Shown here one piece after another: positions 1-10,200 of a DNA stretch of 64,000 bases (positions are counted from its first letter, which is position 1; each line of letters begins with the position of its first letter). The notes under the pieces are model-generated. The model was not told where the DNA came from. It saw nothing but the letters and a program-made list of their open reading frames with translations, and made no database searches. Origin of the DNA: Warburgia ugandensis (lineage: Eukaryota; Streptophyta; Magnoliopsida; Canellales; Canellaceae); assembly GCA_035236585.1 (NCBI GenBank), contig CP141127.1:49428001-49492000 (forward strand). The letters run 5' to 3'. Position numbers and translations under genes: made by a program.

Positions 1-1815
1 AAGTAGTATATCATTATTAAAACATGTTTCTATGATCTGATCATCTCAAATCTTGAAAATCTATATAATTCGAAACTTATTTCTTTAATACAGAAAGTTT
101 TTACTGAATAACATGTCTATTTTATCATCTCATAAGAAAATAGAGGTTTCAAGATTGCCATAGCTTCTTTCCGATCTCAATTTGGAGTTCAGATGACTCC
201 AGAATTGAATCTGGAAGTTCACAGTCCTTCCTAGGGCCTGGATTTGATCTGCACCCAAGGAATGGACGGCCCAGATTAATCGGGCAGAACGACTAGGCGG
301 AATAACCAGGTGGGTCTTCGGGTGCATCCGCTCAGATGAGTGGACGACGCGCTCTTGAGGGGCATCTACGGACGTGGACGGGACGAGCGAAACGCCCGTT
401 GTCCGCGCGCCTGCAAACCGGGCTGTCGCTGGGCACGTCCGCTTGTTCATTTGACGGATGCACCATCTTCGCGCTTGGGACGACGCTCCACGCGCATCAC
501 ACGTGCCGTTCCGACGGTGCGTCACGCGTGCGTCTTGGGTGCTGTCTGATCTGGAGATCGGACAGTCCATTCTGGACCGTCCAATCAATCCTCTTGCAAT
601 TGAGGGACCAAAACGTCTCTGATTTTTATGAAAATTCTACCCTAGTGGTTTTGGACCCTTCTGGATCGATTGGTATGCTCCGATTTTTCATCTGAGCACT
701 CCATCATCCAGAATTAAGGGTTATGTTGTTTACTTTATTTTGACCTTTTTATTACCAAAATTAATTACAGTAAAATAAAAATTACATAAAACAATACTAA
801 ACATCTATGAAAAGGATTTTCACTTACTTTATTGGAGAGAAAACTTCAGTTATATGCCCAATTTAAAAAAATACCTTGTTGATGAAGATATGGCCTAAAA
901 TCCACCTTTCTTGCAAATATCCGTTGTTTGAACTGTTGGATCTTGAAATTTCTTTGGGGATTTTGTAGAATAGATATATTGTGAAGTTTTGGATAGTGGA
1001 ATTAATCAAATTAGATCTAGAACACAGTGCCTAATTGATTTTAGGTCTCTTGTTCCAATCTAAAAAGAAGACAAGTTGAAAAGAGATCTAACTCTTGGAA
1101 ATGTTGGGTTTTTGGGGAGGGATTCTAGACCTAATTTTTCAAGGAGATTGAAGAGAATTTCGTGGGGATTTTATGAGGATTTTTGTAAGTTTTTGGGGGT
1201 TGTATATATAGGCATTTTGGGTCTTTTTCCATGATTATAATATTTTATTTTTTTATTATTAAATTTCATGAAAGTCTTCAATGCTCCCATGCCTAATTTT
1301 TCTTCACCAAGACCAGCTGATATTTGTTGACCCATGTTTCACATGGGCTGCTGATAAAATTGGTTGTTGGGGACGTGGTGGGTCCCATGTGGGCCCCACA
1401 TGGTGTAAAAAGACCGTTTTGCCCTTTATGCATAAAATTTTGGGTTTTATTACCATGATCTCGGATTTGAGTGTACTTAGTGGCGTTGGATTCGTATTTC
1501 TCAGTACATTCTAAATTTTGATGTTTCATATTTTGATTTTTGGAATATTTTGATTTTTGGGTAAAATTACTATTTTACCCCTTTTGTCCAAGAAATGAAA
1601 AACTTAAGGATTTCTCATCCGAATTCGAAATTTGTTGTGCTTACAGTCATTTTGAAGGGTTTGCTAAGTTTAATTTCAATTTTACATATCTTATGATTTG
1701 ATTATACTTTTATAAAAAGTATATTTTAAATAACCCTAATATTTCAGCCCGAAATATTTGAAACTCAAACTTTATTGATTTTTCTCAATCAATTACAAAA
1801 ATTGGGGTTATTACA
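1..1815 (-). mobile_element. LTR of family T1, antisense, cut by the window edge
   Basis: Read on the minus strand, the LTR begins TGTAATAACCCC at 1815 and runs left out of the window. It aligns by eye with the sense copies at 10201 and 15954 over its whole visible length: the AT-rich leader, a segment ending TGGGGCCCACATGGG, the TATA box, a purine-rich leader, then a CpG-rich patch (about 290-560) and the AT-rich tail. The bases just right of it (TCTCTAAGC) carry no G-run polypurine tract, so this is either a solo LTR or the 5' LTR of a minus-strand element. The TGTAA start and T1 alignment are seen directly; the class (Ty3/gypsy) is inferred from element E of the same family. Short reading frames in the GC-rich patch are chance openings, not genes. 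Confidence 0.85.
1203..1210 (-). promoter_or_regulatory. LTR TATA box (T1 copy at window start)
   Basis: TATATATA on the minus strand, about 610 bases into the LTR. It lies at the same place as TATAAATA in the other T1 copies, inside the conserved context ATGCC-TATA box-CAAC. It would be the retroelement's own Pol II core promoter. Confidence 0.6.
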
Positions 1816-2819
1816 TCTCTAAGCTTTCTTGCATTTAAAAATTTTTTTTAAAAAAAAATTGGTAAGTTCCTTTATAAAGATGAGAATTTAATTTTTCTAC
1901 ATATTCAACTATATATTTAACTTTAGCTTATTAAGAGAGGTGCATACAATTAGTTCACTATTTTATCCTTTTTTTAAAGTGTCTCATGAAAAATTAAAAT
2001 TGAAACATTAATTGCACAAAATAGCTATATATAGTTTAAGTTGAAGAGAAAAATATAACTTAGAGATCTTAAAGAAGATCTATGGTGACTTGATGGTTAT
2101 ATATAAATTCAAAATTTTCTATAGTGGACATTATTTCTTAATTGGTCTCATTATTCTTCGCCTTGGTCAACTATTGATAAATCATAAAATATTATACTAT
2201 ATATCTCTAAGGTTTATGAATATATTTAATGCATATGAAATGTAGGAAATGATAGAGGCCATCATTGTTTAAACCAGAGCCTTTAGCCTTCTATATATTA
2301 TTTTTCTCTAGTTAGCCCATTGAGCTTTTAAAATAGACCTTTCTTTTGTTATCTGAACAACTTTTACCTATATTGAACCCCTATAATATATCCATTGCCC
2401 ATTCATTTTGGAAATATGTAGAGAATATTGAAGAATATCTTTGGAAAAAGTATGAAAAATACAATTCAAGAGATGAACATCAAGGTTAAAAAGAAGAAAA
2501 TTTTCAAAAAGGCTATATAAATCCAAGAGAAAAAAGAAACAAAAGATAGCCAATGAAAAAGGACAATGTTCATTCCTGTGAGGAAAAATGGAAAAGTTGT
2601 GCAAGTAGTGATAGAAGACATTTACATATTTTTTAGACAACCTTTGTTTACCTTTATATCCATTCTTTTGATAACCCTTACCTAAGCCTACATTTCACCT
2701 ACTAGAAGTCCTAACTTGATCTCAGGAGAAGTATAGCTTAGATATGGTGATAAATGAATAGGGAGTTTGGGAGAGTGTAAAATTCTTAGTAGTTAATATC
2801 CTTTTAGTAGATCATTACT
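1816..2819. other. AT-rich stretch with no recognised feature
   Basis: No gene, RNA or repeat recognised here. A 90-codon antisense frame around 2368-2640 is low-complexity, rich in Phe, Leu and Ser, and has no motif, so it is not called. The sequence is probably old decayed repeat. Confidence 0.6.
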
Positions 2820-3420
2820 ATTCCCTCTAAGTTATCATTCTTTTTATTAAATATGTGAGACTTTTGGACTTGATGAACACATTCTATTCACATATTAATG
2901 AGAGATTTAGACTTTTTTGAGTTACTTCTTTCTGAGTGATAAATATATCTTCTGAGAATTGAAGTCAAAGCATACATTTGGTTGATAATTTGTGTTATAT
3001 TTGACTTTAAGACTATAATTATATATCAGCTATAGCACACACTAACCTTTTGAAGTTTACTAAAATAATGAGATATCTTTAGCATAAGGGTAGAATTTTT
3101 GGGTATATTCACTCCAAACTCTCACGAAGCCTAACTCAACCACTAGGGCTAACCTATGGGTTTAAGGGCTTGTTGCATATGCTAAATACAATTGCGAATA
3201 TCTACAAAAGTGAAACTTTGTAGTAGTTTTCTCTGGACTAGCAAAATGCATGTTAGGGGTTATGATAAGTGCCTAATTTTGCATAAGAATCACTCAATTA
3301 ATTACCCATGTGTTATAACTTATAGGGGCAAAATAGAGTTTTTGATCAAAATTCATTACACATGCATTTTTTTTACCCAATGACAAAATTTTGATATCTT
3401 GTAGGTCTAGAAACTAATCT
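2820..3420 (+). repeat. Diverged dispersed repeat R1, copy 1
   Basis: This stretch matches 14880-15590 in the same orientation. Shared landmarks in the same order are GTCAAAGCA, CATAAGGGTAG, AACCTATGGGTTTAA, TTGCATATGCTAAAT and ATCTACAAAA. The style (leader-like text followed by a block ending near TTGTAGG) resembles LTR or leader sequence of Tat/Athila-type Ty3 elements, but that is a guess. No coding capacity is seen. The 350 bases after it, rich in CATGCA-like words, may belong to the same element. Confidence 0.55.
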
Positions 3421-3783
3421 GAGGTAAGTATGTGATTAATCATATTTTTTATGAATTAACTAGAGTTTTTAACTTTTTGTAAAAAGCAAGATGATGATCC
3501 AACAACTGAGATTGATTGAGATGAAAATGGAAGATCAAGATAAAAAAATTGAGTTGAAGCCTAAAATTCATCAATCCAAAGTGAGATCAAAGATCATGTG
3601 CATCTTTAGGACAAGCAATGGATGCAATTAGAGAAGCCAAAGGTGACCAAATTGGGCCCATGCACAGCCATGCAAACTCCACCACCTTTGCATGGGTTTC
3701 ACTTAAGCCACTAAGCCATATTCAAGCATGAATAAGGTGACAAGCTAAGAAGCAAAGTCAATGGAGCTCCCAAAGTGGCCCTC

Positions 3784-4305
3784 TGTAACGGCCGAGCAAT
3801 TTATGCTAATTTGGACATTCTATGAGAAATTGACTATGTTGAATGTTTTACCTTATTTAAAATAGTAAACAAAGGAAATTGTGAGGAAACTTGGTACCAT
3901 TAGAATCTACTAGAAAAATAGAATCCAATGCCTCAAAGAACGCCGAAAACGGAGTTCGTATGAAGAAGTTACGGACGTTTAAAGATCGGGGGCAGTTCTG
4001 TAATTTAAACAGAAAAACGCAGGGGGCCGTTTTGATAACGGCACCCCATCGTCTTCTTCCCCTAGATTTCTCCTGAAACCCTGTTTCCAGAGGTTTCTGC
4101 CACTGCCATTGGCAGCACCGCCATAGCAAGGCTATAAAAAGCCCTTTTCCCCTCCTCCTCAGCCGTCCCTTTATCCTCCATTTTCTCCAACGGTTCAAGA
4201 GGGATTCCGGTAGCTAGGGTTTCAGTGTGAAGAAACCCCACCATTGGCATTAGGCATCACTCCAAACTTGCCCACTGTGCATGGGGGTATGCGACTGTGT
4301 AATAG
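3784..4305 (+). repeat. Element F 5' LTR remnant
   Basis: It aligns with the first part of the 3' LTR (7395 onward) through the TATA box and the block ending AGGCATCACTCCA. It then jumps about 310 bases to the CACTGTGC-GGGGG block and stops, so it has one internal deletion and a lost 3' end. The LTR tail of about 2 kb and the PBS are missing. Confidence 0.8.
4133..4140 (+). promoter_or_regulatory. LTR TATA box, element F 5' LTR
   Basis: TATAAAAA inside AAGGC-TATA box-GCCC, followed at about 30 bases by a pyrimidine-rich start region. It is identical to the site in the 3' LTR at 7759, so the core promoter survived although the element body is dead. Confidence 0.65.
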
Positions 4306-7300
4306 AGTAATCTCTCCAAAGGTGAGAAAATTGAACAACCTAGATGGCTATCTTACCCTTCTAAAGAATATCAGAATATGAATATGATAGGGATGTAAAA
4401 GATGGACTTTGAGTAGATTTTGATGACAATCTAATGAGGATGAGCATACAAGATGATACTAGGGGATAACTGTGACTCGTACTAGATCACAAAGGTGTGG
4501 ATCCTGAAGGACATAGCTCAATTTTGGATACCTTAATTAGAGTCTTATGAAGAGTGAAGTGCTATCAAATAATAACTACCTGAGTATTATGGAGCAAATT
4601 AGAAGATGTATACAAGTGACATATTATGTGATTAAGAGAAACATAACACTAATATGATAGGGAAATGAATTCGACTGAGTTATCAAAAGATTTTGATGAT
4701 AATACTAAGGATGATAATAGATTGATCCTAACATGAACTTGTAAGAAAAGTATAGCATGATCAAAACGTCAATATCATTATTAAGACATTGTATGAATTT
4801 TATTGAGGCTATAGGCAATTGAGGATTTCGATGATATTAAGAAACTTCAACATTTCTTGAAGGTATTAAATTTCTCTTGTCTAACAAAAAGATCGATTAT
4901 ATGCAACAAAGCACATGAAGACATTGATCTAGGTAGACAAAAATGATGATTTTGAAGGAAAGAAATAAAGAGATAGAGATGTAACTACTAGTATTCAATG
5001 AATATTGAATATTCAAAAGAAAAAGGTCATGACTTTATTGAGGAAAGAATAGATTCATAGAAATCTTTCATCTTGAATCATCTGGGAAGATAAACCAATC
5101 AAGTTTGAAGGGATGATGATAGATGAGTTGGTGATCTTATTGTAAAAGAGTATAAAAGAGAGAAAGCATATGGGGTTTAAGACTTTGAGTAGAGTATCGA
5201 ATATCAGGAGATTATGTGACAAGAAATTTTCGAAGAGGAATGGTGACCAACTAGAAATTAAAATTCTATAAGTGGTTTGATGTCTATATCAATTATTGCA
5301 ATTAGAATCTTATTGGATCCATTAGCTTATGGGGAACACCAATGGATATAGTCCATAAAAAGGAAAATTTGGTAATATCCTACCTTGCCAATAAAATATA
5401 TTGAAAAAGGAATTAAGCCGGACATTGACTTGTCCATTTAGCAAGTAGGGTACCATCAAGGATCAAATTGAGGTCTTACTATCATAGATTGGACAACCAA
5501 AAATCTTAAGACCATTATTTAGCCATTACCTTTAAAGCATTGTTAACTAAAGGTATCCCACCCTAATTAATCAAGTATGTTAGTATCTATGAGTTAGTAG
5601 TCGAAGTTATATACTCAGAGGGAGGTTATAAGTCTTTAGACTTGAGTTTTCCTTGAAAAGAAAAGTACTTGTTAGACTAAGTCAATTGAGGGTATGAGGT
5701 CAGTTGATGAGGACAGTAGCAACTGAGATAGGAGCAAAAATAAGAAGTGATCTAAACCAATGTGAAAGATTTTCCTAACCTGAATAGATACCATGACAAA
5801 CCATATAAATCACTGTGGGTCTGAAAGATGCTGATGACTTGGATTGAAAAGAAAGGTAGATAAGTACCGATCACTTTAAAGACCCTTGATCTTATGACAA
5901 AGATATATCTGGAAAGAGATCAACAGGTAATCGAATAAAGTCTTTCTAGATGTCTACGAAAATGTTCCATGCTTACCTGAGTGTTTTTCAAATTTGATGA
6001 TTTAACAGCTTCAGCATAACTTGATGAAGTAGCTATTGAATGAGAACTGCTATTATAAGCTAAGTATGAGGAGGCACTTGAAGGATAAAATTGGAGGAAT
6101 TGAGAAAATCACTACTTATGAGGATACCTCTTGACAATACAGATGGCATGGTTGACGATGAAGCCTTCATAAAATATTAAGCAATATATTGACATGGGGG
6201 ATGAAAGAAGAAAAAGTGAGATGGCTAGCACACTATTAGGTGAAGATTTGATGTTACATTGCCTTTAGACAAATAGTTAGTTGTTATGAGCATATACCAA
6301 GTACGAAAAATCAATTGAAGGAATTTCTTAAGGACTAACCCTACCGAATTGAGTATAGAACTTTTGGAGTGAAAGGTTATGAAGAAAACCATCAAGCAAA
6401 GAAAGGACAAAGAGGATGATGACAAAGGATTCAACAATGACCTAGTAAGGGTACTCGGTTATGAATAAGAAACTTTTTTCTTTGCATAAATGGGAACATT
6501 ATTGAAAACTCCTAATGACAAATTGATGTGAATAGTGAGATAAGGCCTCTAGACGAGAACATTTGACATGAGTTTGGATGAAATCTTCACAGAGAAAAGC
6601 GTTTAATGAATTCAATAATTATGAAACTGGATATAGAGTTAGGACATTTTACTTTCAGTATATGATAAGGTTCTCGATGGAAGATGCTACTAATTAGCTT
6701 TCATGATTTTATTTTGAATGTAACTTTGGTTGGGGAATAAAGTCACATATGGAAAACAACAGATAGTTAAAATTTGAAGTTAATCAAGGGTTTGGCTATA
6801 GAGCACATGATACCATGTCAATTATTGAAGTATCTTGGGGACAAATATAAAAGGTAAGAAGCAAAGTTAGACACAATAAAAAGAAGGTAATTTTTTTGGA
6901 CTCTTACTAATGACATATAACCAACCATTAGAAGGAGATGTAGATGATGAAGAGATCACTAGATGAAAGACAAGAAGAAACAAGGATCATCCTATGATAT
7001 TCAAAAAGGACTATGAGAAATAAGATAATATGATCTTGAAAGACGTATGGAGTAATTTATACATGAATAAAGAAGCATGATCCTATGAGGAGACTATCCT
7101 ATACATGATGAGAAAAGTGTAGGCATCTAAGGAGTTTGAGATAGATGAATTACCCTAGAAACCGGTATTGTTAAACTGGCACGAAGGGGAGTATGCATCA
7201 GAGTACACAGCGAAAGCGACCCTTATGGGTAAGGCCTTGTAGAAGGAACAATAAAAATGATTCATTAAGGTTGAGCCTAGGTTTGATTCCTAAGAGGGAA

Positions 7301-7376
7301 ATGCATTCACCAAGAAGTTATTTAAGAGACAAAATACCTTGAAGATGATAATTTATGGAATTTCGAGGATGAAATT
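4306..7376 (+). pseudogene. Element F internal region with decayed pol (reverse transcriptase remnants)
   Basis: Stops occur in all frames, but pieces of Ty3 reverse transcriptase can be read in sense. At 5309-5371 a frame gives a segment containing SLWGTPMDIVHKKEN, which matches the region before and including the conserved WGAPV...KKKDG block. At 5421-5465 ID-L and GYHQ correspond to the KxDL-GYHQ block. Near 5511-5560 an HY-containing segment fits the following block. Their order and spacing are right for RT. No gag, protease or integrase is confidently recognised. The sense strand is strikingly purine-rich (A and G) and poor in C, consistent with long decay of an A-rich retroelement. Known of the family: RT makes element cDNA in cytoplasmic particles. 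Confidence 0.65.
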
Positions 7377-7394
7377 CTTTTAAGGGGGTAATAA
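7358..7394 (+). other. Polypurine tract region of element F
   Basis: The segment has TTTCGAGGATGAAATTC followed by TTTTAAGGGGGTAATAA directly before the 3' LTR. The same layout precedes the LTRs at 25323 and 47278. In Ty3 elements the purine run primes plus-strand DNA synthesis. It fixes the 3' LTR start at 7395. Confidence 0.8.
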
Positions 7395-7758
7395 TGTAAT
7401 GCCCGAGCAATTTACGCTAATTTGGACATTCTATAAGAAATGGACTGTGTTGAATGTTTTACCTTATTTAAAATAGTAAACAAAGGAAATTGTGAGGAAA
7501 CTGGTACTATTAGAATCTACTCAAAAAATGGAATTCAACGCCTCAAAGAACGCCGAAAACGGAGTTCGTATGAAGAAGTTACGGACGTTTAAAGATCAGG
7601 GGCAGTTCTATAATTTAAACAGAAAAATGAAAAAAATGAAAAACACAGGGGGCCATTTTGATAACGGTACCCCATCGTCTTCTTCCTCTAGATTTCTCCA
7701 GAAACCCTATTTCCAGAGGTTTTTGCCACCGCCATTGGCAGCAACGCCATAGCAAGGC

Positions 7759-7766
7759 TATAAAAA
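7759..7766 (+). promoter_or_regulatory. LTR TATA box, element F 3' LTR
   Basis: TATAAAAA followed by GCCCTTTTCCCC, matching the 5' LTR copy at 4133. Transcription from here would read out into the downstream T1 LTR at 10201. Confidence 0.65.
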
Positions 7767-8199
7767 GCCCTTTTCCCCTCCTCCTCAGCCGTCCCTTTAT
7801 CCTCCATTTTCTCCGACGGTTCAAGAGGGATTCCGGCAGCTAGGGTTTCAATGTGAAGAAACCCCACCACTGGCAGTAGGCATCACTCCAGACTCTCCTA
7901 GGTAAGCTCCTCACAACTCCCCTCTATTTTCCCTTCTTCCTTGACCAGATCCACACCGGATCTGGGAACTTTCCAGCTGGGAAGCACAAAGCAAACCCAG
8001 GCTCGATGGGTCTGTCAACCCATAGAGCTAGACATTGCCCAGACTCCCCCTCCTCTTCCCTTCCACTTCCCCAGGTAAAAACCATGCCGGACCTAGCATT
8101 TTTCGGCCGAAAATTGTAGAACCCAGGATCGGACCAACGAAGGAGACGATCCTGGGCGTGGTGCGTGATACACACCCGACTGAGCCCGTGGATGGACCC

Positions 8200-8670
8200 A
8201 GGCACGCCACTGTGCACGGGGGCACGCGAATGTGTATGGGCGTGGCCTCGGTGCGTCCCAGCCACAGTCCTGGTTCGACCGGGACGAATGGGTGGCCCGG
8301 GAGCCAAGGCACATTTCGCCTACGCCAAGGTGTGTTCGCACCATGTCATCCAGGACGCCATCATAGCACGTCGCTTGGGCATGCATGTGCACGTGCATAC
8401 ACTGTCCAAGGTGCGGCCTTCGGGTACGTGCGCGACATGGGGCACGGGTCCTGGCTCGACCAGGATGCACGGGGTGCCCTAGGAGCTGAGACACGCCATG
8501 CTACAAGGTGCATCCGTGCGATGATGTGCGTCATAGCGCGTCACTTGAGCATGTATGTGCGCATGCAAAACGCGGTCCCTGGCATGGCCTTTAGGCGCAC
8601 ATGCATGTAAGGCAGTCGCGGTTCAACCAGGATGCATGGGTGTCCTGGGAACTGGGACACGCAGACCATT
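8200..8670 (+). repeat. GC-rich imperfect tandem repeat, about 170-180 bp unit, in the F LTR
   Basis: A landmark of the form TGG(T/C)TCGACC recurs at 8269, 8450 and, as CGCGGTTCAACC, at 8617. Each is followed by a GA(T/C)GCA...GGG(T/A)GCC-like block and an ACACGC or GCACAT end. Periods are about 181 and 167 bases. Unit copies differ a lot. The 5' LTR keeps only a fragment of the first unit. Confidence 0.7.
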
Positions 8671-10200
8671 TATAGAATCTAACCATTGAAAAATAGATCC
8701 ATATCATAAGATCTAGCCTGACAATAAATTAGGCAAGGACCCATGGACCCTAAAAGGCAGATCTAACAATCTAATAGATTGAAATTGATAAGGACTCCTT
8801 GTATCCATTCATACACAGGAGTTTATAAATGAGACCCAGGGACGAGTTGAAGTGATAAAGGATGCGACTCCAGGAGACTTTGAGGTAGGTGCTCTATTGC
8901 TACTAGGCTTTTTAAAAGAGCCATGATTGTTTTGAGACTGCATATTTTAAGTATACATATATGACTTGTTTAGCATGACTTATTTTATGACTTGTTTAGC
9001 ATATAAATGAATTCAGCATGCATATGATAAATACATTATGCATAGACATGTTTTGCAAACATTTGCATATATTGCATGATTTGTGAGCATTGAGTTCTTA
9101 AAAAATTGCATGTCCTTGAGGGTTACCAAAAGACGCTGGAGTGCCCAAAAGACGCTGGGTAGGGAGTTGTGAGGGACCCAAAGAGGATAGGTTTTGAAAA
9201 AGAGGTTTTTGCATTGTTTGATTTGATATGATTTGGGCTGATAAGCTCGTGGACGCTATGCCGAGAGGTCTAGGTTGGCCTCCAATCTCTACCACTATTA
9301 GGTGGATGGGTACCGCACCCAGAAAGGGCATGTCCCTGCTTCTACTGCATGTGGTACAGGGGGCTACCACTGGTGTCACGGCACTGGGTCGAAGTGTTAT
9401 ATGCCCCGTAGAGGTATATGACCCTGTGTCCCTAGGTACCCAGGGACCACACGGCGATGAGGTCGTGGGCATAGTTGGACCCTATGGTTTGAGGATTTAC
9501 TTGCATTGCATATGGCATGACATGAGGTTGGTCGACCATACCATATATCCATGAGTTGGATTCAGTGGAGCATCTTATTCATATCATTATGTTTATGATA
9601 TATATGATACTTTCGACTTGGTTTGTGCAATTCTTTAAGTCATCAGTATTCCAAATTCAACAATGGTTTTGATATCGATATTGAACATGATTGTTCGAAC
9701 ATGCACATGTTTTAAAAAGCACATGGTTTTAAACACAGCATGCATTGTAAAACTAGTAGTGATAGACTCCTACTGAGTATAGTATATACTCACTCTATCC
9801 TTAACATTTTTTAGGATAGTTCTACTTACAAATAGAAGACACCTCAGGAGATATTAGTACTATGAGCACGTGAATAAACAAAGGAGACAACTATACATGT
9901 GAGTAAACTCTCTACCCTTTGGACATTTATTTATATTTATTTACAATTGGGCAGTGTGCTGTGACTGGACAGACCTGGGGGAAAACACTTATGATTTCTA
10001 TGGTTTTTCAAAAACTACTTTGGTTGTTGTGAAAGCAAATGACACTCAGAGTTTTCAAAATCAGTTTAAAAATAAAGATTTTCCACTGCATTGCATGGTT
10101 TTTATAAAATGGTTTTCAAATAGGGATGCATCCCGCCTTAGGAATTAGATATTACATTTTAAAAATGCATGAGAAAACCAGGGTCGTCACACCCTCAAAG

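Larger units (their letters stand above)
7395..10191 (+). repeat. Element F 3' LTR (family T2), full length
   Basis: The LTR is 2,797 bp, TG...CA. It contains a TATA box (7759), a CpG-rich segment (about 7960-8670) with a tandem repeat, an AT-rich tail and a short perfect hairpin at 9775-9791 (arms GAGTATA/TATACTC) near the 3' end. Its start shares text with its 5' partner but not with T1 LTRs; only general layout and the CACA end are common. Long open frames in the GC-rich part (for example 8035-8610 in both directions) lack homology to any protein I know and reflect absence of AT-rich stop codons, so they are not called as genes. Confidence 0.88.
3779..10196 (+). mobile_element. Element F: Ty3/gypsy LTR retrotransposon with 5-bp TSD, collapsed 5' LTR
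   Basis: The element spans 3784-10191 and is bounded by a perfect duplication of CCCTC (3779-3783 and 10192-10196). It starts TGTAACGGCC and ends GGGTCGTCACA. Its 3' LTR (7395-10191) is full length at 2,797 bp, while the 5' LTR keeps only about 520 bp. The internal region is about 3.1 kb, with scattered reverse transcriptase remnants and a polypurine tract but no recognisable PBS or gag, which fits loss of the 5' LTR tail, PBS and gag in a deletion. All reading frames are broken, so it cannot move by itself. It belongs to a different LTR family (T2) from the T1 copies next to it. Confidence 0.88.

Noticed and set aside
130..695. 152- and 119-codon frames at the window start
   Set aside because: They overlap on opposite strands across the CpG-rich patch of a T1 LTR. 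The equivalent patch in other copies does not conserve the reading.
1281..1529. Frames of about 77 codons repeated at 1281-1529, 10487-10735 and 57201-57488
   Set aside because: They recur because the T1 LTR leader recurs. The frame is not kept in the copies at 15954 or 20392, and the segment lies upstream of the LTR promoter.
3857..4250. 113-codon frame similar to frames at 7615-7870
   Set aside because: The similarity is between the two LTRs of element F, not between proteins. It contains the TATA box and lies across the presumed transcription start.
8035..8610. 191-codon open frame and overlapping frames on the other strand
   Set aside because: Lies in the CpG-rich tandem repeat of an LTR. 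Open frames occur in several frames on both strands, which is what GC-rich sequence gives by chance, and no protein motif is seen.
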